Assembly: GCF_016862515.1 (NCBI RefSeq)
Contig: NZ_BONC01000018.1
Location: 62,001-126,000, forward strand
Reading direction: 5' to 3'
Origin: Asanoa iriomotensis
GTDB taxonomy: Bacteria; Actinomycetota; Actinomycetes; Mycobacteriales; Micromonosporaceae
Length of the DNA stretch: 64,000 nucleotides
In this document: positions 39,553-48,034 of the stretch, piece by piece
How the letters are laid out: every line of letters starts with the position of its first letter
Numbering within the stretch: the first letter of the stretch is position 1
Position numbers and translations under genes: made by a program
The notes under the pieces: generated by a model
Told to the model about the DNA's origin: nothing
What the model saw: the letters and a program-made list of their open reading frames with translations, nothing else
The model's database searches: none

Positions 39553-39711
39553 ATGTATCAGGACCCGGAGTTCATGCTCACCCTGGCCCACGACCACCAG
39601 CGCGACCTGATCGCCCAGGCGGACCGCACGCGGTTGTTCAGCCGGATCACCCGCGCCCGGCGGGAGCGGCGCGGATCCCATGCGCGCTCGACCCGAGGGC
39701 CGTCCAACTGA
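39553..39711 (+). CDS. Conserved-looking 52-residue small protein
   Basis: This is a short gene with a strong AAGGAGA ribosome site 8 bases before ATG 39553 and a perfect terminator directly after its stop. The protein reads MYQDPEFMLTLAHDHQRDLI and then a basic C-terminal half (SRITRARRERRGSHARSTRG). The N-terminal acidic/hydrophobic helix followed by an Arg-rich tail suggests a small nucleic-acid-binding or regulatory peptide. No membrane segment or cysteine is present. I do not know a named family for it. The independent RBS and terminator make it a convincing real gene. Confidence 0.65.
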   Translation: MYQDPEFMLTLAHDHQRDLIAQADRTRLFSRITRARRERRGSHARSTRGPSN

Positions 39712-39713
39712 TC

Positions 39714-39747
39714 ACCGGCCGGCGCGACCATCGCGCCGGCCGGTTTT
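39714..39747 (+). terminator. Perfect intrinsic terminator after the small protein gene
   Basis: A 14-bp perfect stem (ACCGGCCGGCGCGA and its complement) with loop CCA is followed by TTTC. It starts two bases after the stop of the 52-residue gene and lies just before the end of the convergent polyketide synthase gene. Confidence 0.9.
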
Positions 39748-39753
39748 CGCTGT

Positions 39754-40803
39754 TTACGGTGTGCGCAGCAGCAGGCTCGCGTAGAGGGTCAGGCCCGGCC
39801 CGAAGGCCAGCGTGACGATCCGGTCCGGCGGCCTGGCCTGCCGGCGCAGCCGCTCCAGGATCAGCAGCACGGTCGGCGACGAGCAGTTGCCCTGCTCGGC
39901 CAGCGTCGCCCGGGACGCCGCCATCTGCTCGACGGTCAGCTCCAACTCCCGCTCGACGACGTTGAGGATGCGCGGCCCGCCCGGGTGCACCGCCCAGCCG
40001 TCCACGTCGGCCCGGCTCAGCCCGTGCCGGGCCAGCAGGTCGTCGACCAGCGTCCGGACGTGCTGCTCGAGCACCTGCGGCACCTTGGGCGACAGACCCA
40101 TCCGAAAACCCAGGTCGGTCACGTCCCAGGTCATCTGGTCGGCCGTCGCGGTGTCGGTGACCGCGGCGACCTCGGCCAGCACGTACCCCCGGCCGCCGGG
40201 TGTGACCACGACGGCGGCCGCGGCGTCGGAGAACAGCGCGTGCGCCACGATCTGCTGCGTGTCGAACCGGGTGACCGACGACTGGACGTGCAGGCTGGTC
40301 AGCTCCGCGCAGAGCAGCAGCGCCGCGCGGCCGCGCGCGTTGACGTAGTCGCCGACCGAGCCGAGCCCCGGCAGCGCCGCGTAGCAGCCCATGTGGCCGA
40401 TGAACAGCCGCTGCGTGTCGGGCGACATGCCCAGGTCGCGGCTGAGCAGGATGTCCAAACCGGGCGTGACGTAGCCGGTGCACGAGCAGACCGCGAACAT
40501 GCCGATGTCGTTGATCGACAGGTCGGCGTCGGTCAGCGCGCGGCTCACCGCCTCCTTGCCCAGCGGCATCGCTTCGACCAGGTAGCGCCGCATCCGCTTC
40601 TCGGTCGACCAGTCGGAGACGTCCTCGATCAGCGGGCTGACGCTGGCCTGCCGGGTGACCACTCCCGAGTTCGCGAAGATCCGCTCGCCCAGCGAGCGCG
40701 CCGAGGCCGGGAGGTGCTGCCGGAAGAAGCCGGTCCAGAGGTCCTCCTGCGAGGCGGCCGGCGGCAACGCGAGCCCGACCCCGGCGATGGTGGCCCCTAC
40801 CAC
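39754..40803 (-). CDS. Type III polyketide synthase
   Basis: This is a 349-residue chalcone-synthase-like enzyme that extends an acyl-CoA starter with malonyl-CoA units and cyclises the product. The catalytic triad is visible: the nucleophile in CSCTGYVTPGLD (Cys108), His273 in WAVHPGGPRIL and Asn306 in EQGNCSS. The thiolase-type FIGHMGCYAALPG loop is present. The GTG start at 40803 overlaps the stop of the upstream acyl-CoA dehydrogenase gene. Its sequence style is that of bacterial alkylresorcinol/alkylpyrone or quinone-type synthases rather than plant enzymes, but the starter and product cannot be predicted reliably. It is the last gene of the methyltransferase / dehydrogenase / synthase operon. 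Confidence 0.92.
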   Translation of the reverse strand: MVGATIAGVGLALPPAASQEDLWTGFFRQHLPASARSLGERIFANSGVVTRQASVSPLIEDVSDWSTEKRMRRYLVEAMPLGKEAVSRALTDADLSINDIGMFAVCSCTGYVTPGLDILLSRDLGMSPDTQRLFIGHMGCYAALPGLGSVGDYVNARGRAALLLCAELTSLHVQSSVTRFDTQQIVAHALFSDAAAAVVVTPGGRGYVLAEVAAVTDTATADQMTWDVTDLGFRMGLSPKVPQVLEQHVRTLVDDLLARHGLSRADVDGWAVHPGGPRILNVVERELELTVEQMAASRATLAEQGNCSSPTVLLILERLRRQARPPDRIVTLAFGPGLTLYASLLLRTP

Positions 40804-41984
40804 CGAGGCGCCGATCCGTCGTGGTCCGGGTCGCCGCCGAGCGCCGCGACGCCGAGCCAGTCGGCGCAGACGTCGGACGTGGCGGGGTGCAGCGAGCCGC
40901 AGCGGGCGTCCCGGTAGAGCCGCTCCAGCGGGTGTCCTCGCCGGGTCGCCGACGTGCCGGCCGCTTCCAGCATCGAGGCGGCCACCTCGGCGGCGGTGGT
41001 GCCGGCGAGCAGCTTCGCCCGCCACACCCAGCGGTTGGTCTCCGCTTCGCCGGGCTCCTCGTCGACCCGCCGGGCGGCCTCGGCGACCGCCAGGCGGGCG
41101 GCGGCGACCGCGGCGTCGGCCCGGCCCACCCGGGCGCGGACCGCCGGCAGGTGGGTCAGCTTGCGGGCGTTGAGGTGCTCGACGGCGGCGTCGATCGCGG
41201 CCTGCGCCACGCCGACGTAGACGGCCGCGTAGCTGGCGATCAGCCAGTGCGGCATCAGCTGGGCCACCACCAGGGCCAGCCCTTCCATGCCGCCGAGCAG
41301 CCGGTCGGCCGGCACGGTCACGTCGACGTGCAGGTCGTGCGAGGCGGTGGCGCGCATGCCCAGCGAGTCCCAGGTGGGCTCGACCTGCAGACCGGGGCTG
41401 TCGGCGGCCACCAGGAACTGCGAGACCACCGACTGGTCGCCGACGCTGCGGGCGGCGACCAGGTACGCGTCCGCGTGCCCGGCGCCCGAGCAGAACGTCT
41501 TCGCGCCCTTGATGTGGTAGCCGCCCTCCACCGGCTCGTAGGTGGTGGTGAGCTGGGACAGTCGGGAGCCGGCACCGCGCTCGCTCATCGCGACGCCGTA
41601 CCAGGAGCCGGCCGCCGCGTCGGCGAGCAGCCTGTCGCGGGCGGCCAGCGCGCTGTCGGGCAGGCCGAGCGACTCGGCCAGCTCCGCGGTGACCGCGCCG
41701 AGGGCGCCGGTAACCGACGCGTGCATGTTGAACACCAGCGCGGCCGCGCCGTTGCCGCGGGCCAGCTCGTACGCCACCGACGTGTACTCGGCGAAGCTGG
41801 CGCCCGCGCCGCCGAGCGCCTTCGGCACCATCAGCCCGAACAACCCCGCCGCGCGGAGGTCGGCGAAGTCGTCGACGGGAAAGTCGCCCGCCCGGTCGTA
41901 GTCACCCGCGCGGGCCGCCATCCGTGGCGCGACCCGCCGCGCTGATTCGAGCGCGTTCACGCTTGCCCCCTCCGCCTCGCCCAT
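40797..41984 (-). CDS. Acyl-CoA dehydrogenase-family flavoprotein
   Basis: This is a 395-residue protein with all three ACAD domains. The N-terminal helices have VDDFADLRAAGLFGLMVPKALGG (as FADLRAAGLFGLMVP). The beta domain has GSWYGVAMSERGAGSRL, GGYHIKGAKTFCSGAGHAD and the DSLGMRATASHDLHVD strand. The C-terminal helices follow with YVGVAQAAIDAAVEHL and GTSATRRGHPLERLYRDARCGSLHP. It looks closest to the group that includes flavin-dependent hydroxylases and DszC-like monooxygenases (C-terminal RxxPLERxxRDxR). It may therefore oxidise or hydroxylate the polyketide rather than act in beta-oxidation. The catalytic Glu is not obvious, in line with that view. Confidence 0.8.
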   Translation of the reverse strand: MGEAEGASVNALESARRVAPRMAARAGDYDRAGDFPVDDFADLRAAGLFGLMVPKALGGAGASFAEYTSVAYELARGNGAAALVFNMHASVTGALGAVTAELAESLGLPDSALAARDRLLADAAAGSWYGVAMSERGAGSRLSQLTTTYEPVEGGYHIKGAKTFCSGAGHADAYLVAARSVGDQSVVSQFLVAADSPGLQVEPTWDSLGMRATASHDLHVDVTVPADRLLGGMEGLALVVAQLMPHWLIASYAAVYVGVAQAAIDAAVEHLNARKLTHLPAVRARVGRADAAVAAARLAVAEAARRVDEEPGEAETNRWVWRAKLLAGTTAAEVAASMLEAAGTSATRRGHPLERLYRDARCGSLHPATSDVCADWLGVAALGGDPDHDGSAPRW

Positions 41985-41990
41985 TCTGTC

Positions 41991-42704
41991 CTAATTGTTC
42001 TTTATGCCGCGACCCTGGTAGAGAACCGCGGTGCTGGCGACGGGAACGATCCGCCGCCGGCCCGGGGTCGGCCGGCGGCCGGCGAGCCAGCCGGCGACCG
42101 CCGCCACCGACGGCCGGATGCCGCGCACCTCGAGCCGCACGCCGTGCTGGGCGCACAGCCGGGTGAGCCGGACCGGGTCGACGAAGAGGTCGGGGTCGTG
42201 GATGCCCCGGGGCGCACGCGGCATGCGCTCGGCGATCTGCACGGCCAGGACCCGGCTGACCGTGGTGTCGTTGAGCGTGTCGAGCACCAGCAGCCCGCCC
42301 GGCCGCAGCACCCGGCACAGCTCGGCGACCGTGCCTTCCAGGTCGGGGACGTGCTCGAGAATCTCACCCGCGACCACGACGTGCGCGCTGGCGCCGGCGA
42401 GCGGGATGGCCGCCGCGTCGCCGGCGATCGGTGTGACGCCGTGGCTGGCCGCCTGCTCCAGCGCGGAGGGCACGAGGTCGACGCCGACGTGGTGGTAGCC
42501 GTGGTCGTGCAGGTGCGGCGCGAGCAGGCCGGCGCCGCAGCCGACGTCGACCAGCAGGGCGCCCGGCTCGGCGGCCCGCGGCACCAGGGCGGCCCGCGCC
42601 TCGGCGAGCCAGTGCAGCATCGCGAAGGGCCCGTCGGGTCGCCACCATTCGCCGGCCAGGTCGTGGTACTGGCGCGGATCGTTGCGGGGCCGCGGTAACC
42701 GCAT
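41991..42704 (-). CDS. UbiG-like SAM-dependent O/C-methyltransferase
   Basis: This is a 237-residue methyltransferase heading the polyketide operon. Motifs are VDVGCGAGLLAPHL (motif I), VGVDLVPSALEQA (motif II), VVVAGEILEHVPDL (motif IV, typical of UbiG) and VLRPGGLLVLDTLN. The ending GRRRIVPVASTAVLYQGRG resembles the C-terminus of UbiG/3-demethylubiquinone methyltransferases. It likely methylates a phenolic or quinone oxygen of the polyketide product. The ATG has no Shine-Dalgarno, but TACCGT ends 7 bases upstream, so it is probably leaderless. The dehydrogenase gene begins 6 bases after its stop. Confidence 0.8.
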   Translation of the reverse strand: MRLPRPRNDPRQYHDLAGEWWRPDGPFAMLHWLAEARAALVPRAAEPGALLVDVGCGAGLLAPHLHDHGYHHVGVDLVPSALEQAASHGVTPIAGDAAAIPLAGASAHVVVAGEILEHVPDLEGTVAELCRVLRPGGLLVLDTLNDTTVSRVLAVQIAERMPRAPRGIHDPDLFVDPVRLTRLCAQHGVRLEVRGIRPSVAAVAGWLAGRRPTPGRRRIVPVASTAVLYQGRGIKNN

Positions 42705-42717
42705 TTCCCAAACGGTA

Positions 42718-42734
42718 CAGGCAGGTCATGCCTG
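42718..42734. promoter_or_regulatory. Operator-like palindrome in the polyketide/UbiA divergent promoter
   Basis: CAGGCA-GGTCA-TGCCTG is a perfect 6-bp inverted repeat with a 5-base spacer in the 64-base region between the divergent methyltransferase and UbiA genes. It lies right behind the TACCGT -10 of the leftward operon, so one bound repressor could control both sides. Confidence 0.55.
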
Positions 42735-42768
42735 GCACGACCGTTGCCGAACCGGCAGACTTCGGGTC

Positions 42769-43608
42769 ATGTCATGGTCGTTCCGGGCCCTCGTGCGCGC
42801 CTCCCATCCGGAACCGGCGGTGGCGGTCACCACCGTCACCGCTTTGCTCGCCTGGGGCGTCGGGCACGAGGCCGCCGGGATCGCCCGGACGGCCGCAGCC
42901 GTCTTCGCCAGCCAGCTCGCGATCGGGTGGGTGAACGACTGGCTCGACGCCGACCGGGACCGCGCCGTCGGGCGGGCCGACAAGCCGGTCGCCGCGGGCG
43001 CGATCGACCGGCGGCTGGTCGGGCGTTGTGGCCTGGTCGCCTCGGTCGCCTGCGTGCTGCTCTCGCTGACCACGGGCTTTCCGGCCGCGCTGCTGATGAT
43101 CGCCGCGCTGGTCTCCGCGCTGCTCTACGACTGGCCGCTCAAGCTGACCGCGTTCTCGGTGCTGCCGTACGCGGTGTCCTTCGGTCTGCTGCCGGCGTTC
43201 GTGGTGGTGGCGCTGCCCGGCGCGCCGGCGCCGCCCGCCTGGCTCGTGCTGGCCGGTGCGCTGCTCGGCGCCGGTGCGCACTTCGCCAACGCGCTGCCGG
43301 ATCTCGACGAGGACAACCGCACCGGTGTACGGGGGTTGCCGCAACGGCTCGGCCCCGCCGGCTCGCGACTGGCCGCCGCGGTGCTCCTGCTCGCCGCGAC
43401 CGTCGCGCTCGTCCTGGGCCCGGCCGGACCGCCGTCGTGGTCCGGCGTCGCGGCCGTCGTCGCCGCGGTGGTGGTGCTGCCCCTCGGCTGGTACGCGGGA
43501 CGCGCCGCGGCCGCCCGCGGTAACCGGCCGGTGGCGATGTTCCGGGCCGTGATGGCGGTGGCCGTGATCGACGTCATCCTCCTGGTCGCGAGTGGTCGCG
43601 TGGTGTGA
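42769..43608 (+). CDS. UbiA-family prenyltransferase
   Basis: This is a 279-residue membrane enzyme with about eight helices. Both aspartate-rich motifs that bind magnesium-prenyl diphosphate are present: NDWLDADRDRAVGR (residues 56-69) and DLDEDNR (about 178-184). UbiA enzymes attach a prenyl chain to an aromatic ring. It is divergent from the methyltransferase, dehydrogenase and type III PKS genes, which together suggest prenylation of a polyketide phenol or quinone. The acceptor and chain length are unknown. The ATG at 42769 lacks an RBS and may be leaderless (CAGACT ends about 6 bases upstream). A different role in a quinone or lipid pathway cannot be excluded. Confidence 0.85.
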   Translation: MSWSFRALVRASHPEPAVAVTTVTALLAWGVGHEAAGIARTAAAVFASQLAIGWVNDWLDADRDRAVGRADKPVAAGAIDRRLVGRCGLVASVACVLLSLTTGFPAALLMIAALVSALLYDWPLKLTAFSVLPYAVSFGLLPAFVVVALPGAPAPPAWLVLAGALLGAGAHFANALPDLDEDNRTGVRGLPQRLGPAGSRLAAAVLLLAATVALVLGPAGPPSWSGVAAVVAAVVVLPLGWYAGRAAAARGNRPVAMFRAVMAVAVIDVILLVASGRVV

Positions 43609-43724
43609 CCGACCGGGCGCGCCGCGCGCTGCGTGCGGGTCGATCGTCCACCGCGGATCACGCCCCACTACCCTGGAGCGCGGCCAGCCGGGGTGGTCCG
43701 GCCCGCATTGCGAGGAGGAGCGAC

Positions 43725-44438
43725 GTGACGCGCTCGAAGTTCGGGACCCGCCGTCGCGCGGTGCTGCTCGCCGGCGTGGCCGTCGCGGCATCCGCGAGCC
43801 TGCTGCTGACGGGTTGCGGCTCCGGCCAGGTCTCCTCGACGGCCGACACCGTGCCGGCGATCGACGGTGTCGACAGCGACGTGAACGCGCCCAACAACTC
43901 CGGCACCTACAGCGTGCGCAACCTGACCGTCGACTTCAACGTCGACGGCTACCCGGCCGGCTCCGACGCCCGGCTCGCGGTCGCGCTCTACAACAACACG
44001 GGCTCTCCGGTGACCGTGCGGGTCAGCAGCCCGGGCGCCGCCGACGTGCGCCTGGTCAACCCGAACGCGACGCCGAGCCCGACCGCACCCGCCGAGCCGA
44101 CGCCGACAGCCACGGCCACCGCGACCCCGGGCGGCGAGACGCCGACCCCGACGCCGGCCGCTCCCCCGCCCCCGCCGGCCGCTCCCGGTGGTCCGGCCGA
44201 GATCACGATCCCGGCCGCCGGCTTCGTCACGCTCAACCAGCCTGGCGACGCCTTCCTCCTGCTCACCGGGCTGCGCGACGGGGTCAACGACGGCAACTCG
44301 GTGCCCGTGGTGTTCGACTTCAACGGCACGCAGATCACCACCGACGCCGGCCTGGCGGTCCCGCTGTCACCGCTGCCCCGCGGCTCGGCGGTGGTCCCCG
44401 ACGAGGGCCACGAGGCTGACGTCGCGCCGGTCGGCTGA
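43725..44438 (+). CDS. LpqE-like lipoprotein (copper-chaperone-like domain)
   Basis: This is a 237-residue lipoprotein. GTG 43725 has GAGGAGG upstream; a longer frame to the left is not credible. The signal peptide ends in the lipobox LLTGC. The outer domain (YSVRNLTVDFNVDGYPAGSDARLAVALYNN written as VRNLTVDF and ARLAVALYNNTG) is an immunoglobulin-like sandwich resembling the PCu(A)C-type LpqE proteins of mycobacteria. A Pro/Thr-rich insert of about 40 residues separates it from the last strands (EITIPAAGFVTLNQPG, FLLLTGLRDG). Copper-binding Met/His residues are not obvious. Its place before radA equals that of lpqE (Rv3584). Confidence 0.7.
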   Translation: MTRSKFGTRRRAVLLAGVAVAASASLLLTGCGSGQVSSTADTVPAIDGVDSDVNAPNNSGTYSVRNLTVDFNVDGYPAGSDARLAVALYNNTGSPVTVRVSSPGAADVRLVNPNATPSPTAPAEPTPTATATATPGGETPTPTPAAPPPPPAAPGGPAEITIPAAGFVTLNQPGDAFLLLTGLRDGVNDGNSVPVVFDFNGTQITTDAGLAVPLSPLPRGSAVVPDEGHEADVAPVG

Positions 44439-44468
44439 CTTGTCGTACGCCCGCGTTAGGTTTCGCGG

Positions 44469-45863
44469 GTGAGCACACGAGCGGCCGCGCGGCCGGCCTA
44501 TGTTTGCGACGCTTGCGGGCACCAGCCGCCCAAGTGGCTCGGGCGGTGTCCCGAGTGCGGTGAGTGGGGCTCGGTCGTCGAAAGCACGACCGGTCCCGCG
44601 GTGGCCGGCAAGGTGATCGCCACGCGCATGCCGGCCGAGCCGGCCCGGCCGATCGCGACCATCAGCGCCGCACCGGCCCGGGCGCGACCGACCGGGGTCA
44701 GCGAGTTGGACCGGGTGCTCGGCGGCGGCTTCGTGCCGGGCGCGGTCGTGCTGCTCGCCGGCGAGCCCGGTGTCGGCAAGTCCACCCTGCTGCTCGACGT
44801 AGCACAGCGCTGGGCGGCCGCGGGCGACACGCCGTCGCTGGTGATCAGCGGTGAAGAGTCGGTGAGCCAGGTCCGGCTGCGGGCCGAGCGGATCGGTGCC
44901 CTCGACGAACGGCTCTACCTCGCGGCCGAGAGCGACCTGTCCGCGGTGCTCGGCCACCTCGACACGGTCAAGCCCGGCCTGCTGGTGCTCGACTCCGTGC
45001 AGACCATCTCCGTGCCCGGCGAGGGCGTCCCCGGCGGCGTCACCCAGGTGCGGGCGGTCACCGCGGCGCTGGTCTCGGTGGCCAAGGAGCGCGGCATCGC
45101 GACCGTGCTGGTCGGCCACGTGACCAAGGACGGACAGGTGGCCGGTCCGCGGGTGCTGGAGCACCTGGTCGACGTGGTGCTCCACTTCGAAGGCGACAAG
45201 CATTCCGCGCTGCGCCTCGTGCGCGGCATGAAGAACAGGTTCGGCGCGGCCGACGAGGTGGGCTGCTTCGAGATGCACGAGTCCGGCATCGCGAGCCTGG
45301 CCGACCCGTCGGGCATGTTCCTGACCCGCTACGCCGAGGCGGTCCCCGGCACCTGCGTGACCGTCGCGATGGAGGGCCGGCGGGCGCTGGTGACCGAGGT
45401 GCAGGCGCTGATCGGCGCCGCCGTGCCCGGCTCACCGCGGCGCACGGTCTCCGGCATCGACAGCGCCCGGCTCGCGATGGTGCTGGCCGTGCTGCAGACC
45501 CGCACCAAGCAGCTCACCCTGCACGACCGCGAGGTGTTCGCGGCGACCGTCGGCGGCATCCGGGTCACCGAGCCGGCCGCCGACCTGGCGATGGCGCTGG
45601 CCGTCGCGTCGGGCGGGCTCAACCTGGCCATCTCACCTCGGCTCGCGGCGATCGGCGAGGTCGGGCTCACCGGTGAGGTGCGCCGGGTGGGTGCCGTGCC
45701 GCGGCGGCTGGCCGAGGCGGCCAGGCTCGGCTTCCGCTACGCGCTCGTGCCGCCCGACTGCGGCCCGGCCAAGACCGGCGTCGCCGCGCCCGGGCTGCGC
45801 GTCGAGGAAGTCGCCGACCTGTCCTCCGCCCTGCAATGGGCGGCCCGGCTATCGTCCGAGTGA
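44469..45863 (+). CDS. radA: DNA repair protein RadA/Sms
   Basis: This is a 464-residue ATPase that helps process recombination intermediates. The zinc finger is YVCDACGHQPPKWLGRCPEC. The RecA-like core has Walker A AGEPGVGKST, Walker B LLVLDSV and the RadA-specific KNRFG motif in RGMKNRFGAADEVG. The C-terminal third is a Lon-protease-like domain without catalytic residues (GLNLAISPRLAAIGEVGLTG as LAAIGEVGLTG). The GTG start lacks a Shine-Dalgarno; TAGGTT ends 6 bases upstream, so it is probably leaderless. The radA-disA pair is a conserved genome-integrity module in Gram-positive bacteria, and RadA is known to modulate DisA. Confidence 0.95.
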   Translation: MSTRAAARPAYVCDACGHQPPKWLGRCPECGEWGSVVESTTGPAVAGKVIATRMPAEPARPIATISAAPARARPTGVSELDRVLGGGFVPGAVVLLAGEPGVGKSTLLLDVAQRWAAAGDTPSLVISGEESVSQVRLRAERIGALDERLYLAAESDLSAVLGHLDTVKPGLLVLDSVQTISVPGEGVPGGVTQVRAVTAALVSVAKERGIATVLVGHVTKDGQVAGPRVLEHLVDVVLHFEGDKHSALRLVRGMKNRFGAADEVGCFEMHESGIASLADPSGMFLTRYAEAVPGTCVTVAMEGRRALVTEVQALIGAAVPGSPRRTVSGIDSARLAMVLAVLQTRTKQLTLHDREVFAATVGGIRVTEPAADLAMALAVASGGLNLAISPRLAAIGEVGLTGEVRRVGAVPRRLAEAARLGFRYALVPPDCGPAKTGVAAPGLRVEEVADLSSALQWAARLSSE

Positions 45864-45967
45864 TTCGCCCTATTCACACCGTCTTGGCCCTAGGATCCCC
45901 CGCTCTGAGCGACCCGGCGCCCAACCGTGACCGCAGCTAGGTCATGACGGTCCGTAGACTGTTGCCC

Positions 45968-47161
45968 GTGCCGTTCGACCGCGATCCCAACAAGACCGCT
46001 GGCGCGAGCCCGTCGGGCCGCGCTGGTGTCGCCGGCGCACCCCAGCAGCGGGTGGTCGGATCCTCCTCCGCGAGCCCACCGGCGGGCACCAGTGCGGTGG
46101 GTGACCCGCTGCGGGCCAACCTCGCACTGATGGCGCCCGGCACGGCCCTGCGCGACGGCTTGGAGCGCATCCTGCGCGGCCGCACGGGCGCGCTGATCGT
46201 GCTGGGCTACGACAGCATCGTCGAGGAGATCTGCACGGGCGGCTTCCCCCTCGACGTCGAGTTCTCCGCGACCCGGCTGCGCGAGCTGTGCAAGATGGAC
46301 GGCGCGGTGGTGCTCTCCAGTGACGGCACCCGCATCGTCCGGGCCGCCGTGCACCTCATGCCCGACCCGTCGATCCCGTCGGAGGAGTCCGGCACCCGCC
46401 ACCGCACGGCCGAGCGGGTGGCCAAGCAGACCGGCTTCCCGGTCATCTCGGTCAGCCAGTCGATGCGGATCATCGGTCTCTACGTGAGCGGCCAGCGCCA
46501 CGTGCTCGACGACTCGGCCGCCATCCTGTCCCGCGCCAACCAGGCGCTGGCGACGCTCGAGCGCTACAAGATGCGCCTCGACGAGGTCTCCGGCACGCTG
46601 TCGGCGCTGGAGATCGAAGACCTGGTCACGGTGCGCGACGCGGTCGCGGTCGTGCAGCGCCTCGAGATGGTCCGCCGGATCGCCGACGAGATCTCGGGCT
46701 ACGTGGTCGAGCTGGGCACCGACGGCCGCCTGCTGGCGCTGCAACTCGACGAGCTGATGGCCGGCGTCGACGCCGACCGCACGCTCGTCATCCGCGACTA
46801 CCTGCCGGTGGGCCGGCGCGCCCGCACCCTCGACGAGGCCCTGGTCGAGCTCGACCTGCTCTCGGCGACCGAGCTCATCGACCTGGTGGCGGTGGCGAAG
46901 GCGATCGGCTACCCGGGCGCGAGCGACGCCCTGGACGCGGCGGTCAGCCCGCGCGGCTTCCGCCTGCTGGCGAAGGTCCCCCGCCTCCCAGGCCCGGTGG
47001 TCGACCGCCTGGTGGACCACTTCGGCAGCCTCCAGCGCCTGCTGGGCGCCACAGTGGAAGACCTGCAAGCGGTGGACGGCGTCGGCGACGCCCGCGCCCG
47101 CGGCGTCCGCGAGGGCCTGTCCAGGCTCGCGGAAGCCTCCATCTTGGAGCGCTACGTCTAA
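45968..47161 (+). CDS. disA: DNA integrity scanning protein, diadenylate cyclase
   Basis: This is a 397-residue octameric enzyme that makes c-di-AMP and scans DNA for damage. The DAC domain shows the motifs [17 protein letters not shown] (DGA) and [10 protein letters not shown] (RHR). A helical linker and a C-terminal helix-hairpin-helix DNA-binding domain ([30 protein letters not shown]) follow. I choose GTG 45968 because the family N-terminus begins PFDRDPNK and TAGACT ends 7 bases upstream, giving a leaderless mRNA. An ATG at 45944 would add eight unlikely residues. About 45 Ser/Pro/Ala-rich residues precede the DAC domain. It follows radA by 104 bases. Confidence 0.93.
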   Translation: MPFDRDPNKTAGASPSGRAGVAGAPQQRVVGSSSASPPAGTSAVGDPLRANLALMAPGTALRDGLERILRGRTGALIVLGYDSIVEEICTGGFPLDVEFSATRLRELCKMDGAVVLSSDGTRIVRAAVHLMPDPSIPSEESGTRHRTAERVAKQTGFPVISVSQSMRIIGLYVSGQRHVLDDSAAILSRANQALATLERYKMRLDEVSGTLSALEIEDLVTVRDAVAVVQRLEMVRRIADEISGYVVELGTDGRLLALQLDELMAGVDADRTLVIRDYLPVGRRARTLDEALVELDLLSATELIDLVAVAKAIGYPGASDALDAAVSPRGFRLLAKVPRLPGPVVDRLVDHFGSLQRLLGATVEDLQAVDGVGDARARGVREGLSRLAEASILERYV

Positions 47162-47267
47162 CCGACCCGGATGACTCGGGTTCGCGGTGGGCACGACCGT
47201 CGCTCCCGCCAGCCACCGCTCCGCTGCCAGGTCCGCGGCGGGTCGCTCTCAGCCCGACGAACGTCGG

Positions 47268-47957
47268 CTAGCTCAGGGTCAGCTTCACCGGGTTGCTGGT
47301 CTTGGTGGCCAGGCGCCCGAAAACCTGGTAGTCGCCGGCCGCCGGGATCGGGCCGTCGGCCAGGTTGTTGGCGCACTTGCTGACGTCGTGGCCGTTCCAG
47401 TCGACGCGATATTCGCGCTCGAAGTTCGGGGTGAAGGGCTGCACGTCGCTGCCCTTGACGTTGCCGCAGGTGTCCGAGGACCAGACCTTGGCGGCGCCCT
47501 TCTTGATGTAGAGCTCCTGCTGGTCAGCGCCCACGTCCCGACTGCAGGTGCGCTTTCCGATGTTCTTGATCCGGAGGCGGATCACGATCGTCGAGCCGCG
47601 CTGTGCCGAGGTCGCCTCGGGCACCGGGGTGATCAGCATTTCCGCGTCGGTGCACGAGCCGTCGTCGGCCGGCGGCGCCTCGCCGGTCTGGGGTGCCGGG
47701 TTGCTCGCCGGCGGCTCCTCGGTCGGGTCCTCTTCCTGGTCCGGCGGATCGGTCTGCGGGCGCAGCAGGGTTTCCGTCGTCTGCGGCGCGCCGGCCGGTG
47801 CGCTGGTGGGGCTGTTCCTGTCGGCGCCGACCGAACTCGCGTCGCCGCCCGAGCACGATTGCACGATGAGGAAGATGACGACCACCGCCGCGCCAAGCAC
47901 GATCGCCCGACGCCGCCAGTAGACGGCGGGTGGCAGGGGGCCAACCGTCAAGCGCAT
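47268..47957 (-). CDS. Conserved single-pass membrane protein (Rv3587c-like)
   Basis: This is a 229-residue protein with a short basic N-terminus, one transmembrane helix (about residues 17-36, RAIVLGAAVVVIFLIVQSC) and a Pro/Glu/Thr-rich spacer. An outer domain of about 120 residues with four cysteines (DGSCTDAEM, GKRTCSRD, SDTCGNVKG, SKCANNL) probably forms two disulfides on an immunoglobulin-like fold. Its position after disA and its make-up match the uncharacterised mycobacterial Rv3587c. The function is unknown; wall or envelope interaction is plausible. Its stop is 106 bases from the disA stop. Confidence 0.7.
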   Translation of the reverse strand: MRLTVGPLPPAVYWRRRAIVLGAAVVVIFLIVQSCSGGDASSVGADRNSPTSAPAGAPQTTETLLRPQTDPPDQEEDPTEEPPASNPAPQTGEAPPADDGSCTDAEMLITPVPEATSAQRGSTIVIRLRIKNIGKRTCSRDVGADQQELYIKKGAAKVWSSDTCGNVKGSDVQPFTPNFEREYRVDWNGHDVSKCANNLADGPIPAAGDYQVFGRLATKTSNPVKLTLS

Positions 47958-47995
47958 GATGGGATCACCGTATCGGTGCGCGCCGTTTCAAACAT

Positions 47996-48032
47996 GGCGA
48001 CGCGCCGCGTGATTTGAGCCCGGCGCGTCGCC
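47996..48032 (-). terminator. Hairpin terminator of def
   Basis: A perfect 11-bp stem (GGCGACGCGCC / GGCGCGTCGCC, 15-nt loop) lies two bases beyond the def stop codon on the minus strand. It is followed by ATGTTTG, with little U-run. It separates def from the downstream membrane protein gene. Confidence 0.65.
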
Positions 48033-48034
48033 TT

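Noticed and set aside
39489-39815. 108-codon frame overlapping the 52-residue gene
   Set aside because: It crosses a perfect terminator and has no RBS, whereas the other frame has AAGGAGA and stops right before the terminator.
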